64,000 bases of DNA from Methanosarcina siciliae T4/M (GTDB taxonomy: Archaea > Halobacteriota > Methanosarcinia > Methanosarcinales > Methanosarcinaceae), in NCBI RefSeq assembly GCF_000970085.1, contig NZ_CP009506.1, positions 3,782,001 through 3,846,000 of the forward strand. The letters are read 5' to 3'. Positions 17,991 to 28,520 of the stretch are shown one piece after another; the first letter of the stretch is position 1; the number at the start of each line of letters is the position of its first letter. Position numbers and translations under genes: made by a program. The notes under the pieces were generated by a model. That model saw only the letters and a list, made by a program, of their open reading frames with translations. It was not told the origin of the DNA and searched no databases.

Positions 17991-19012
17991 ATATACTGTT
18001 TGATATCGGGCACCCGAAAGACGTAAATGTCTTTAAAAACGTGATCTGGAAACTTCAAGAAAAGGGTCACGAGATCAAGATAGTGGCAAGGGCTAAAGAA
18101 AATACGAAAAGAGTACTTGAAGAGTACGGATTTGAGTATGAGGTGTGCAAACACCATAAGCAGATGGTCGGCAAGGCTTTTGGCATTATCACAAACGACA
18201 TACACCTTTATAATATAGCTAAAAAATTCCAGCCGGATATCTTTGTTAGCCCTGGATCTCCTTATTCGGCTCACGTAAGCCGGGTACTTGGAAAACCACA
18301 TATCGCTTTTTCAGATACTGAAATTGCCGGACTTGTAATAAAATTGACATTTCCTTTTACGGATAAAATATACACATCATCCAGTTTCTATCTTGACCTT
18401 GGTCCCAAACAAATAAGGTTCAATGGGTACTATGAACTGGCATATCTGCACTCAAGATATTTTACACCGAATAGAGATGTGCTTAAAAAATACAATCTGG
18501 ACGAAGGATATATTATACTGCGTTTATCGGCACTTGCATCCCATCATGATATAGGCGCAAGAGGGTTCACTTTCAGTTCCGAGGAAGAGTTAATCAATTT
18601 TATTAGGGAGCTTGAAAGATATGGTCGAGTTATAATTTCTTCAGAGACAAAACAATGGGAGACAATCTCTGATTATGAGCTTAAATTCAAACCAGGAGAT
18701 CTGCATGATCTTCTCTACTATTCCAAAATGTGTATTGGAGAAGGAGCAACAATGGCTTCGGAAGCAGCCATACTCGGAGTCCCGGCGATATACGTCTCAA
18801 ATACCCATAGAGGGTATCTCGATGAGCTGGAGACCTACGGATTAGCGTTCACTATCCCGAATAGAGGAGAAGCCCTCGAAAAGGCAAAATCGCTTCTGTC
18901 AGACAATTTTCTGGTAAAGAATTCTAAAGAGAAAAGAGAGAAGCTATTAAAAGAAAAAATAGATGTTGTGGAATTTATGGTCAATGAGATTGAAGGTTCA
19001 TATAAACTATAA
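17987..19012 (+). CDS. DUF354 GT-B-like glycosyltransferase family protein
   Basis: 341-residue DUF354 protein, a GT-B-like fold related to UDP-GlcNAc epimerase/glycosyltransferases. Opening MNILFDIGHPKDVNVFKN, the IFVSPGSPYSAHVSRVLGKPHIAFSDTE segment and the C-terminal CIGEGATMASEAAILGVPAIYVS nucleotide-sugar-binding signature support this. It is translationally coupled to the acyltransferase. Exact sugar and acceptor unknown. Confidence 0.87.
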   Translation: MNILFDIGHPKDVNVFKNVIWKLQEKGHEIKIVARAKENTKRVLEEYGFEYEVCKHHKQMVGKAFGIITNDIHLYNIAKKFQPDIFVSPGSPYSAHVSRVLGKPHIAFSDTEIAGLVIKLTFPFTDKIYTSSSFYLDLGPKQIRFNGYYELAYLHSRYFTPNRDVLKKYNLDEGYIILRLSALASHHDIGARGFTFSSEEELINFIRELERYGRVIISSETKQWETISDYELKFKPGDLHDLLYYSKMCIGEGATMASEAAILGVPAIYVSNTHRGYLDELETYGLAFTIPNRGEALEKAKSLLSDNFLVKNSKEKREKLLKEKIDVVEFMVNEIEGSYKL

Positions 19013-19076
19013 ACAGTAAATAATAATTCAATTTCAACAGATTTTTATCAGTTGGAATGAAATAGGGGGAAAATAC

Positions 19077-19970
19077 ATGGCCGTAGAACCTGGTTATATT
19101 TTGGCAACTCCGTGTAAAAATGAAGAAAAATCCCTTCCGGAGCTTGCAGAATCCATAATTAACCAGACGATAACCCCAAACCTCTGGCTCATTGTAAACG
19201 ATAACAGTACTGACAATTCTGCTGAAATTTTGAAAGATCTTGAAACAAAATACGACTGGATCCATGTATTTACATCCGAAGGAACGAAACGAGATCTCAG
19301 CTTTCATTACGCAAAAGTAGTAAGAGATGGATTATCGTTATCTCTGGACATAAGTTCTACTGAAAAAATTCCCTTCGAATATATCGGCCTCATTGACGCT
19401 GATATGGTGTTAGAAAAGAACTTTTTCGAAAAGATCATGGATAGATTTGAACAAGACCCCCATCTTGGTGTTGCCAGCGGAAGCACAGCATACTTTGAAG
19501 CAAATAACCTCATTACCGAGAAAGGCAGAGACAACCTTCCAATCGGAGGCCTGAGAGTCTGGAGGCGGGAATGTTTCATGGAAACAGGAGGCTTCCCCAT
19601 AAGCTATTCAGCCGATTCCGTCTCAAACGTCCTTGCCGTATTACATGGATGGGACACAAAAAAGTTTGAAGATATTGTCGGAATCCAAACACGTAGAACC
19701 GGCAGCGCTGAAGGTTTATGGAAAGGATACATGACTAAAGGGGAATCCGATTATTACAGGGACTATCACCCATTATATGCCACATTTAAATTCGTAAAAT
19801 ATAGCCTAACAAGTCCCTTCTACATAGGAATTGCATATATAGAAGGATATATAAAAGGAGTCGTAAAAATCCGAAAGAAAATAGACATCCCGGAAGTCAG
19901 GCAGTACTATAGAAAAAAACATATTGAGATCGGAAGATACTATGCAGGAAAATTCAAGCTCAAACTCTGA
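19077..19970 (+). CDS. Family 2 glycosyltransferase
   Basis: 297-residue GT-A glycosyltransferase. The nucleotide-sugar site is visible as LIVNDNSTDNS (about residues 38-48) and the metal-binding DAD motif as YIGLIDADMVLEKNFF (about 100-116). No transmembrane helices are obvious. An AGGGGGA site lies eight bases before the ATG. It overlaps the next gene by about 29 bases, so the two are co-translated. Confidence 0.9.
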   Translation: MAVEPGYILATPCKNEEKSLPELAESIINQTITPNLWLIVNDNSTDNSAEILKDLETKYDWIHVFTSEGTKRDLSFHYAKVVRDGLSLSLDISSTEKIPFEYIGLIDADMVLEKNFFEKIMDRFEQDPHLGVASGSTAYFEANNLITEKGRDNLPIGGLRVWRRECFMETGGFPISYSADSVSNVLAVLHGWDTKKFEDIVGIQTRRTGSAEGLWKGYMTKGESDYYRDYHPLYATFKFVKYSLTSPFYIGIAYIEGYIKGVVKIRKKIDIPEVRQYYRKKHIEIGRYYAGKFKLKL

Positions 19971-21546
19971 TGTTCAATATAACCCCTCTAGAAAAACTAA
20001 ATTTCTGCTAATGGGATTATTGTTAATATTGAACATTGTAATGAGAATTCCCAGCATACCTCATGAGAAAGGTTATGACTCCTTCTTTATACATTCACTT
20101 GCAAATTCCGTTTCTAACGCTGGAGTTGCAGGGTGGTGGATTAACTGGATGTCTGTTTTTGGATTATATCCTTATTCTTATGCCAGTGCTGTTCCCTTTA
20201 CACTTTCAGGCATGTCACAATTGACAGGCATAAGGATGGAAATAGTAATTTTACTTTTCTGCATAATTCTGGGCTTATTCAGTATATTTGCATCATATTC
20301 ACTGGCAACAGTTCTCTATGATAATTTCCTCCACCGATTCTTATTTGCAGCCATATTTTCGTTAACTGCAGGTACCATGAACCTCACAACCTGGGAAATT
20401 ACCACCCGTGCTCAAATTGTTGTGTTTCTCCCATTCTTAATATACTTAGCCTTTAAAATAGTAAAAAGGTTCAAATTAAGGTTTATACTCCTATTTATTA
20501 TAACTGCACTGCTTTTGCTTGCAACTCACCACTTTGTATATATAGCGATGTTTTATTCAGGAGTAATAGTTCTTACCACTTTAGTATATGAAGTTTGCAG
20601 ACGGAACAATTTCTTGAATACCAAAAAGGTCACATTGAGGAAGGTCAATTTAAATTATATATATATTTCAATTAGTTTTCTTCTGATTATTTCTATCTTC
20701 TTATTTGGCAGTAAATTGGGACTAATAAATGCAGGCTCTAGATATTCATGGATAATAGATATTGGAATAATTACAGGAAGGAACGCAGGCATTATATTTC
20801 CACTTTCTGTAGGCGGGCTTACATATCTTGTTCTCAAAAAAGACAAGTTGTCTGAGGAATGGGCAATTTTAATTTGTTTACTGCCTACACTGATATTTTC
20901 ATTTAACCAAACATATGGTTATATGACAACATACTTATTCGCTACCTTATTAGGGTCCGTGGGACTCTTAAACATAATAAAAAATGAAGAAAGAAACAGT
21001 AAAATTGTGGTTATCATTGTTATAACAGTTTTAATAGCGAATGTAACATTTTCTACTTTTTTTGCACATTATCGGTTAGGACTCAAAGGTGGATACTCTG
21101 ATTGGTATATGAAAGATGATACATACCTTACCGGAGAATGGATAAGAAACCATATATCTCAAGATAAAATAGCCGTAGATAATGGATTTGAATCAGATAG
21201 GTTAGCGGCATCATATGGTGGAAAACCAATTAAATATGCCGATGACATTTTAAATTATATCAATGGGCTTGTAACATTAGATCAAAATAATATAGTTAAA
21301 AACTCCCCATTTTCTAAGGAATTTTATTTTGATAATCCATATGTTTTGAATACTGATTCTTCAGGGGTATTAAATTGGATATCTCTATTTCCAATTACAG
21401 ACAAAAGAGCTGAAGAATTTTTAGGAAGAGTGGATGTTTCTTATTATTATGAAGATGCAAATATATACAACACATTATTTAATTCCCTGCCCGGAAACAA
21501 AAATAGGGTCTATGATTGTGGAAGAATGAGGCTATGGACAAATTGA
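19942..21546 (+). CDS. Polytopic GT-C-like membrane glycosyltransferase (putative)
   Basis: About 534 residues with roughly ten hydrophobic helices followed by a soluble C-terminal domain of about 160 residues. The first extracellular loop has an acidic GYDSFFIHSLANSVS segment that resembles the DxD-bearing loop of GT-C enzymes such as oligosaccharyltransferase and mannosyltransferases. ATG 19942, preceded by GGAAG, is preferred over the TTG at 19924. Codon use turns clearly AT-rich from here on. Specific function unproven. Confidence 0.65.
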   Translation: MQENSSSNSDVQYNPSRKTKFLLMGLLLILNIVMRIPSIPHEKGYDSFFIHSLANSVSNAGVAGWWINWMSVFGLYPYSYASAVPFTLSGMSQLTGIRMEIVILLFCIILGLFSIFASYSLATVLYDNFLHRFLFAAIFSLTAGTMNLTTWEITTRAQIVVFLPFLIYLAFKIVKRFKLRFILLFIITALLLLATHHFVYIAMFYSGVIVLTTLVYEVCRRNNFLNTKKVTLRKVNLNYIYISISFLLIISIFLFGSKLGLINAGSRYSWIIDIGIITGRNAGIIFPLSVGGLTYLVLKKDKLSEEWAILICLLPTLIFSFNQTYGYMTTYLFATLLGSVGLLNIIKNEERNSKIVVIIVITVLIANVTFSTFFAHYRLGLKGGYSDWYMKDDTYLTGEWIRNHISQDKIAVDNGFESDRLAASYGGKPIKYADDILNYINGLVTLDQNNIVKNSPFSKEFYFDNPYVLNTDSSGVLNWISLFPITDKRAEEFLGRVDVSYYYEDANIYNTLFNSLPGNKNRVYDCGRMRLWTN

Positions 21547-21562
21547 GTTTCGGGTTTAAAAA

Positions 21563-22666
21563 ATGAACTTAATATATTATTATCCAACGGATAAAGGATC
21601 TCCTTCAAATGTTGCCAGGGAAATTTTGGAAGAGTTGATTAAGCATGCAGATATCCTGCCTTTTAATGAAATAATACTTTTTTCTAAAAAAAAAGACTTA
21701 GATATTATTAAAGAGAAATTTCAAAATTTACGTGTAATTAGTTATAAAGAATTGAATGAACTTTCCGAAGATTATGTAGTACATTTCCCTGTGTTACCCT
21801 TTATATTACCGAACAGTAAGTTTCTACTGTATTTTCATACAAAATTAATTAAAAGAAAAAAAATAATAATTCAATACCACGGCGACGTAAGGACTGAGCT
21901 TAAATCAAGTTATAGAGATATTCGTTCACTTGTTCATATATTATCATATATATTTTTACCAAAATTGTTAAAAAGTGCAGATGCGGTGATAACTCATTCT
22001 TACTCTATGAACAAGAAACTCATAAAATATGGAGTTTCAAGAAGTGTAGTTATTCCTAATGCTATTGATAGCTATTGGTTCCAACCGAATTACGAAACTG
22101 TAAATTTAAAAAATCCTGTGGATAAAAATGCGTTTAATGTATTTTATCACGGTAGGCTTTCGTGGGAAAAAGGAATTGACATATTATTGGAAGCTGCAGA
22201 AAGCTGCATAAAAAAGAATCAAAACACAATGATTTATCTTGCAGGAGAGGGATCTCAAAAAAAGCAACTAAAAGATATATGTTTTAGATTAAAAATAAGC
22301 AGCAATGTAATTTTCTTAGGTTCCCTCAATAAAGAAGAAATAAAAGAATTTTTAAAAAATGTTGATCTTGCTATATACCCCTCAAGATTTGATAATTTCC
22401 CTCTGGCCGTTCTTGAAGCATTAACCTGTGCAAATTGCCCAGTTTATTTCTCCAAAAATGTCGGTATATATGATTTTGCTATAAAAAATGGCTTTCCGTT
22501 AAATTATTTTGAACTCAATACTAAGAAAATTAGTGAAATACTGAACTCATTTCCAAAGAAAAAAGTAGATATACATTACCAGATGGAATTTGCAAAGAGT
22601 TGTTCATGGGATTTAATAACGCCTAAATATATAGAAGTTTATAATTTAATATTAGATAGACAGTAA
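21563..22666 (+). CDS. Family 4 glycosyltransferase
   Basis: 367-residue GT-B glycosyltransferase. The Rossmann-like N domain carries IQYHGDVRTELK; the C domain has FYHGRLSWEKGIDILLEA (about 195-212), YLAGEGSQKKQL and the phosphate-binding acidic region YPSRFDNFPLAVLEALTC (about 270-287), typical of GT4. Very AT-rich. 16 bases after the GT-C-like gene. Confidence 0.9.
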   Translation: MNLIYYYPTDKGSPSNVAREILEELIKHADILPFNEIILFSKKKDLDIIKEKFQNLRVISYKELNELSEDYVVHFPVLPFILPNSKFLLYFHTKLIKRKKIIIQYHGDVRTELKSSYRDIRSLVHILSYIFLPKLLKSADAVITHSYSMNKKLIKYGVSRSVVIPNAIDSYWFQPNYETVNLKNPVDKNAFNVFYHGRLSWEKGIDILLEAAESCIKKNQNTMIYLAGEGSQKKQLKDICFRLKISSNVIFLGSLNKEEIKEFLKNVDLAIYPSRFDNFPLAVLEALTCANCPVYFSKNVGIYDFAIKNGFPLNYFELNTKKISEILNSFPKKKVDIHYQMEFAKSCSWDLITPKYIEVYNLILDRQ

Positions 22667-22684
22667 ATTAATAGGATGTATAGT

Positions 22685-23824
22685 ATGAAAGTAATCTTTA
22701 TTCATCCTGCACATATGGATTATAGAGTTGAACTTTTTGAGAGATTAAATAGGAATTATGATACAACATTTGTCTTTACTAAACAGGGAAGAGGTCAAGA
22801 TAACGTAAACGAAAAACAACAGGAAATTCCAAAAGAATGGAAAAGTAAGGTATTGAAAACTAACTTTAGGGTCGGTCGGAAAGACGTTGGAATGTATTTT
22901 AGACTAATAAGAGAACTCTTGTGCAGTGACTACGATGTTGTTTTAACCTCTACAAGCTGGTATGTTTGCTGGATAATAGCGAAGATACGCAGGAAAAAAT
23001 TTGTTTTTATGACTGAATTTTGGCATTGGGAAGATTCCTCCTTTTGTAGGAAATTATTAAATAAATTTACTAGACTTGTGTCAAAAACTTCGGATTCTAT
23101 TTTTGCAATGGGAACTAGTGCATATACCTGTTATAGAAATTTCGGTGTTGATAAGGACAAAATCTTTACGCATCCTCAGTGTGCTGTCGATTACAGCAAA
23201 AATCCTACATTTGATTTAAGATCCAAATTAGGATTGCAGGATAAAAAAATCATACTATATCTGGGAAGAGTTATAGAACGAAAAGGTTTGGGTTATTTAT
23301 TGAATTCATTAAAAATGTTAGAAAAAGACAATGTAAACGATTTTTTGTTAGTTGCCGGAGATGGACCTGATAGAAACAAATATGAGAAAATGGTTGCAGA
23401 TTTGGGATTAAATAATGTACTATTTGTAGGACAAATAGAAGAAAAAGAAAAAGCATCTTATTACAATGTATGTGACCTGTTTGTTCTACCATCCATTTTT
23501 TATGATTATTCTTACGAACCATGGGGCTTGGTCATAAATGAAGCAATGGCATTTAGTAAGCCCGTAATTGCTACTAATGCGGTTGGAGCTAGTCTCGACA
23601 TGATAAAAAACGAATACAATGGTTTTGTTGTTGAGGAAAAAAACATAGAAGAATTGTATGAATCAATAAAAAAAATACTGTCCAATGAAGAACTAATGGG
23701 AGTTATGGGAAAAAATTCTAGAAAAAACTTTGAAGATAAAAATAATTACAGAACTTTTTTTGAAACTCTTAATAAATCTATAGAATATACCATGAAAGAA
23801 ATTACGAAAACACGTATGGAGTAA
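22685..23824 (+). CDS. Family 4 glycosyltransferase
   Basis: 379-residue GT-B enzyme from the ATG at 22685, which has AGGATG at suitable distance; the ATG at 22676 lies inside that site. Family signs are YLGRVIERKGLGYLLNS, LVAGDGPDRNKYEKM and the EPWGLVINEAMAFSKPVIATNAVG donor-binding region near residues 275-297. Part of the AT-rich glycan operon. Confidence 0.9.
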   Translation: MKVIFIHPAHMDYRVELFERLNRNYDTTFVFTKQGRGQDNVNEKQQEIPKEWKSKVLKTNFRVGRKDVGMYFRLIRELLCSDYDVVLTSTSWYVCWIIAKIRRKKFVFMTEFWHWEDSSFCRKLLNKFTRLVSKTSDSIFAMGTSAYTCYRNFGVDKDKIFTHPQCAVDYSKNPTFDLRSKLGLQDKKIILYLGRVIERKGLGYLLNSLKMLEKDNVNDFLLVAGDGPDRNKYEKMVADLGLNNVLFVGQIEEKEKASYYNVCDLFVLPSIFYDYSYEPWGLVINEAMAFSKPVIATNAVGASLDMIKNEYNGFVVEEKNIEELYESIKKILSNEELMGVMGKNSRKNFEDKNNYRTFFETLNKSIEYTMKEITKTRME

Positions 23825-23829
23825 ATACT

Positions 23830-24966
23830 ATGCCCCAGAAAACTCTCAAAAAACGTGTAATATCTATTTGTAACATCTCTCCAACTAAGTTTGGTTCCTT
23901 TGAAGAATTCATTGTTGCATTGACCGATAAATTAAAAGATAATAATTTTGAACACCTAATCATTTTCAGAGACAAACCTATTAAGATTGTTGAAGACTCT
24001 TTATTAAACAAAGGTGCAAAAATCGAGATAATTAAACCATCAAAATATAACATAAAGAACTTTATTGAATTTTACAGAATTATAAAGAAAAATCAGCCAG
24101 ATATCGTTCATTTTCACTTTTACCCCATATACACCATTGTAAATTATTTAAGTATAATATCTGATGTTCGGATTGTATATACGGATCATATGGGAGGTAA
24201 GGAAGCAAAAACAAAATTTAAAAAAATGATTCGTCTAATTTATTATAATGTAAATTCAAAATTGTTTAGTTATGGAATAAATCGAATCATATGTGTCTCA
24301 AAGTTTACGAAATTAAAATATGTTAAGGATTACGGGATACATCCTAAAAACTTGTGTGTAATATATAATGGGATAAATATAGAGAGATTTAATAAAAGAT
24401 GCGAAGTAGGCAAAATAAAAGAAAAATATAAAGTTAAAGATGAATTTATAATAACGTGTGTTGGGTTAAGGAAAGACAAAGGCGTTCATTATCTAATCAA
24501 AGAAATACCATCGATAATTAAACAAATACCTAACATAAAAATTATACTCGTAGGAGAAGGCGAATGTAGGAATTATCTAGAGACTCAAGTTCAAGAATAC
24601 GATTTAAAAAAATACGTCATATTTACTGGTCAGATAAGTAACATCGAAGAAGTTTTCTGTATTTCATCTTGTGTTGTTATGCCAACTTTAGTAGAAGAAG
24701 CATGTCCTTATACAGCTTTAGAGTCAATGGCAATAGGAGTTCCTGTTATAGGATTTGATTCGGGTGGTTTGAAAGAGATAGTTATTGATGGCCAAAACGG
24801 ATATATAATTCCAAAAAAAAGTAAAGCCCTTGTAGAGAAAATAGTCGCTATTCATAACAAAGAACTCATCGATTCGATGGGCGAAAAATGTAAAAAAAGA
24901 ATATTGGAAAAATTTTCACTACTTCAATGCACAAATAAATATGTGGAATTATATACTAAAATATAA
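23830..24966 (+). CDS. Family 4 glycosyltransferase
   Basis: 378-residue GT-B glycosyltransferase: IVHFHFYPIYTIVNYL in the acceptor domain, CVGLRKDKGVHYLIKEI (about 214-230), LVGEGECRNYLE and the donor-site stretch EEACPYTALESMAIGVPVIG (about 294-313). GGAGTAAATACT precedes the ATG, and the gene follows the previous one by five bases. Confidence 0.9.
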   Translation: MPQKTLKKRVISICNISPTKFGSFEEFIVALTDKLKDNNFEHLIIFRDKPIKIVEDSLLNKGAKIEIIKPSKYNIKNFIEFYRIIKKNQPDIVHFHFYPIYTIVNYLSIISDVRIVYTDHMGGKEAKTKFKKMIRLIYYNVNSKLFSYGINRIICVSKFTKLKYVKDYGIHPKNLCVIYNGINIERFNKRCEVGKIKEKYKVKDEFIITCVGLRKDKGVHYLIKEIPSIIKQIPNIKIILVGEGECRNYLETQVQEYDLKKYVIFTGQISNIEEVFCISSCVVMPTLVEEACPYTALESMAIGVPVIGFDSGGLKEIVIDGQNGYIIPKKSKALVEKIVAIHNKELIDSMGEKCKKRILEKFSLLQCTNKYVELYTKI

Positions 24967-25157
24967 TTAATGTGCAATCTGATCTATTATTAAGAAACCC
25001 AAAACTCAAAATCACTTCTTTGAATTATAGAGATTAGAAATTAATTGAGCACCTCATCATGAATAATTGGTTCTGAAATATTAATAGTTTGAGAACGAAT
25101 GAGTAGTTATCTACTTGGTGATTGTTGACAAAAAACACTAGTAAAAATGGAGTTTGT

Positions 25158-26609
25158 ATGAACACCATACAAAAAATAGCTAAAAATACTGGATTTTTGT
25201 TAGTGGGTAGAATAACTACCAAAATAATTAACTTATTCGTAATTATATATATGGTGAGATATCTAGGCGACGCTGGATATGGAAAGTATGCATTTGCATT
25301 TGCATTTATCTCTTTTTTCAATATTATTTCAGAACTTGGAACACATAATATAGTTGTTAGAGAAATTGCAAGATCTCCAGAAATTGCAAACAAGCTAATT
25401 GGTAATGCTGTTCTAATTTCGATAGTTTCGTCGATAACAGCCTTATCCCTATCTGTTTTGACCATACATTTTTTGGACTATCCAGTTGAAACAAAATATC
25501 TTGTTCAATTAGCTTCTTTAGAATTACTTCTTGGAGCTTTATCACCTTTTGGTGCGATTTATGAAGCAAACCTTGAGATGAAATATTCAGTTATTTTTGG
25601 AGTATTAAATCGTTTATTTCTTTTTGTATCAACGTTTGTGATTATTTATTATGATTTAGGTTTAATCTTGTTAGTTTTAGCTACTGTAGCATCTGATGCT
25701 CTATATAGCGTACTCGCTATGATTTATTCAAGGAAATATATAAGACCGAAATTCTACCTCGATATAGACTTGTGTAAATCCTTACTAAAAGAATCGATTC
25801 CTCTGGCTTTAACTTCCGTTTTCATTATAATTTACTTTAGAATTGACGTTGTTATGCTCTCAATGATGAAAGGTGATTCAGAAGTTGGGATTTATAGCGC
25901 CGCTTATAGACTCACAGAGGCATTTACCTTTATCCCTAACATTTATATGGTTTCAATGTTTCCGCTAATGTCAAGATATTTTAAAAATTCTAAAGAGAAT
26001 CTCACACTTGCATACATCAAATCTTTTAAGTATCTACTTAGTATTTCGTTACCACTCGCCGCAATAGTGACATTTTTTGCAGACGAAATAATATATATTT
26101 TATACGGAAATCAAGTTCATGAAGCTGTAGCTGTTCTTAAAATATTAATTTGGGCAACCGCGATTATGTTTATAAATTATTCATTAGTTCAACTTTTAGT
26201 TTCTATAAATAGACAGAAAGTAACTACCATTTCTACTGCAATTTGTGCATTTATAAACATCGGTTTGAATTATCTGTTAATACCCCAATTAAGCTATCAA
26301 GGAGCAGCTTTGGCAACTGTAGCAACTGAATTAATAAATGCGCTCATAATGATATATTATCTTCCAAACTTTATAAGTTTGGCTAAATTAATATATGATA
26401 TAAGAGCACCTGTAATGGCTAGTATTTTGATGTTTCTACTTATGTTTGCGATTAATAGTTATAATGAATTATTTGCCATACCAATCATAATATCATACCC
26501 AATATTGATTTATCTTTTAGGCGGGATAGATAAAGAAGATAAAAAGTTGTTTAATAAATTAATAGGAAAACAAATGGACAACAATATTCATGCATCTTCG
26601 GTTGAGTGA
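25158..26609 (+). CDS. Wzx-like polysaccharide flippase (MOP superfamily)
   Basis: About 483 residues with 12-14 hydrophobic helices. The opening IAKNTGFLLVGRITTKIINLF and VRYLGDAGYGKYAFAFAF are typical of Wzx/RfbX-type lipid-linked oligosaccharide flippases. ATG 25158 with GGAG upstream is preferred over the TTG at 25122. It presumably moves the glycan built by the neighbouring transferases across the membrane. Strongly AT-rich. Confidence 0.9.
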   Translation: MNTIQKIAKNTGFLLVGRITTKIINLFVIIYMVRYLGDAGYGKYAFAFAFISFFNIISELGTHNIVVREIARSPEIANKLIGNAVLISIVSSITALSLSVLTIHFLDYPVETKYLVQLASLELLLGALSPFGAIYEANLEMKYSVIFGVLNRLFLFVSTFVIIYYDLGLILLVLATVASDALYSVLAMIYSRKYIRPKFYLDIDLCKSLLKESIPLALTSVFIIIYFRIDVVMLSMMKGDSEVGIYSAAYRLTEAFTFIPNIYMVSMFPLMSRYFKNSKENLTLAYIKSFKYLLSISLPLAAIVTFFADEIIYILYGNQVHEAVAVLKILIWATAIMFINYSLVQLLVSINRQKVTTISTAICAFINIGLNYLLIPQLSYQGAALATVATELINALIMIYYLPNFISLAKLIYDIRAPVMASILMFLLMFAINSYNELFAIPIIISYPILIYLLGGIDKEDKKLFNKLIGKQMDNNIHASSVE

Positions 26610-26841
26610 TAGTGGTATTATTAATGAGATTGACCCCTACTATAGTTGATCCCACAATATTTTTTTGGGAAAAACAGCTACATGTGCAGTCACTATACCC
26701 AAAACATACTGCACGACAAGTACCAGTAATAATAAAATAACAATTATCTGTTGTTAAACTGGAACTTTTTAATTTATGAAATTTACATTCTGTTCCTTTC
26801 TTCCGAAATACGGCTTCAGAAATGTGTGTATAATAAAAGGA

Positions 26842-27804
26842 CTAGGGAACCTCATGATTATAAATATTTAGATATTTTTTATAGATCAATGGGAAATTGG
26901 TTTTAACACTTGTTGAAACAATGGTACGAAGTAACCTTTTTTTGTAAGTTAAATTAATATCTTTCCTGATTAAAAGACCAAAAGCTAGCTTTTTATCACC
27001 AGCTTCGATGTTATGTTTCGCGGTGAACATTTCAAGAAACATTACATACGCTTTTAAATCATTTACCATTTCATGTGGAACCTGATCAAGATTTAGAGCT
27101 TTCTTTGCGGTTATTAGGAAAGGATGAGTCTCTACAGGCTTTTTTCTTTTTACAGCACTGTTGATAACATTTTGGTAATATATTGCACACACCTGACTAC
27201 TGTAAGCAATTTGATATTTTAGAGCAATCCTACCCCACAGATCAATATCTTCCCCCCACCAAAAGTCAGTTTGAAATCCTCCAATATTTAAAAATATTTT
27301 TTTGGGGATCGTTACTGAAGAGGTTCCAAACAAAGCATGCCCGTGCTTATATATCTTAAAATAACTTAGAATTAACCCTTCATTAGGAACTAAGTTTCTC
27401 AATTCTTCGTCTAATTCCATCAACACATTACCAATAAATTCATTCTTAATTGATGTTGCATATAGACCTGCGTATGGATAATTGTCCCGCATCCGCAGAA
27501 TTGTTTCAAGATAATTTGACATCCATTCATCATCAGCATCCAGAAGAGCGATGAGGTCTGAACGACTTTCGCGAACGCCTTGATTACGAGCTTCTGATAC
27601 ACCTGTGCCTTCTTGCCGAATCAATCTAATACGTGAGTCCATGTTTGCAAAGTTTTCCACTATAGTTGGACCATTATCTTCAGATCCTCCATCAACTACA
27701 ATTACTTCAAAATCGTTAACATTTTGGCCCAAAACAGAACATAATGTTCTCTTAATATGTGGCTCTTTATTGTAAAGAGGAATAACAACCGAAACTTTTA
27801 CCAT
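26842..27804 (-). CDS. Family 2 glycosyltransferase
   Basis: 320-residue GT-A enzyme, opposite in direction to the rest of the cluster. VSVVIPLYNKEPHIKRTL at the N terminus, VIVVDGGSEDNG (about 34-45) and LIALLDADDEWM (about 88-99) are the nucleotide- and metal-binding motifs. Its convergent position, 230 bases past the flippase, suggests separate acquisition. Confidence 0.9.
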   Translation of the reverse strand: MVKVSVVIPLYNKEPHIKRTLCSVLGQNVNDFEVIVVDGGSEDNGPTIVENFANMDSRIRLIRQEGTGVSEARNQGVRESRSDLIALLDADDEWMSNYLETILRMRDNYPYAGLYATSIKNEFIGNVLMELDEELRNLVPNEGLILSYFKIYKHGHALFGTSSVTIPKKIFLNIGGFQTDFWWGEDIDLWGRIALKYQIAYSSQVCAIYYQNVINSAVKRKKPVETHPFLITAKKALNLDQVPHEMVNDLKAYVMFLEMFTAKHNIEAGDKKLAFGLLIRKDINLTYKKRLLRTIVSTSVKTNFPLIYKKYLNIYNHEVP

Positions 27805-28520
27805 ATATTCACTTTAAAAGATAATTTGTGTATAGTAAAGCCAGTTAAAGTATATAGGATTTGCGCAATTGGATTTTATGAGAAAGTTCATATAAAAATT
27901 ACGACTCCAATACATGTGTCTTCGGTAAAGTGAAGAATCGTGATAAATTACCTCCATTTTCATAAAGATTATCAAACATTTGATCAAATTGAAAATTAAG
28001 ACATAATATCGATTTCATATAATCGGCTAAAACATAAATCAGGCTTCAAGTTCAAAATCAACAACTTAAGACAACAAGAATGATTTCTTATGTTCCTCAG
28101 TCAGGGAACTTTTCAAACTATATTACTACTGAATCACAAAGATAAAGTTAATATTAAATTAGTTCTTGAACTGGTATTAAGACTATAAAAAATTCAAGTT
28201 TAGAATAACTAACAGAACTTTATAATATAATTGGATTAAACTTAGTTTTGGAACAAATGCTCGAATCAATCTATAATAAGAAACAACTTAAAATTAACCA
28301 TAAACTACCAGCAATTTGTAGTAACACGAAAAATTGGTAGCGATTATAGACTAAGAATTCAGTTTTGGAAAAGTAACGGTCAATGACTACAACTCCCAAA
28401 AATCGACAAGTGTAATATTAGATGATTAAGTGTAATATTGATGATTAAATAAATAGAATATTTGCAAACTAAGACGAATACCAACACGATAATAAATATT
28501 TGCAAGTTAAACTTAAATTC
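27805..28520. other. AT-rich intergenic region
   Basis: About 700 very AT-rich bases between divergent genes, with no gene seen. A short near-direct repeat (aagtgtaatattagatgattaagtgtaatattgatgattaa) lies at about 28410-28450. The promoters of both flanking genes must lie here (for example TTTATAATATAATTGG at about 28212), but I cannot fix them. Confidence 0.4.
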
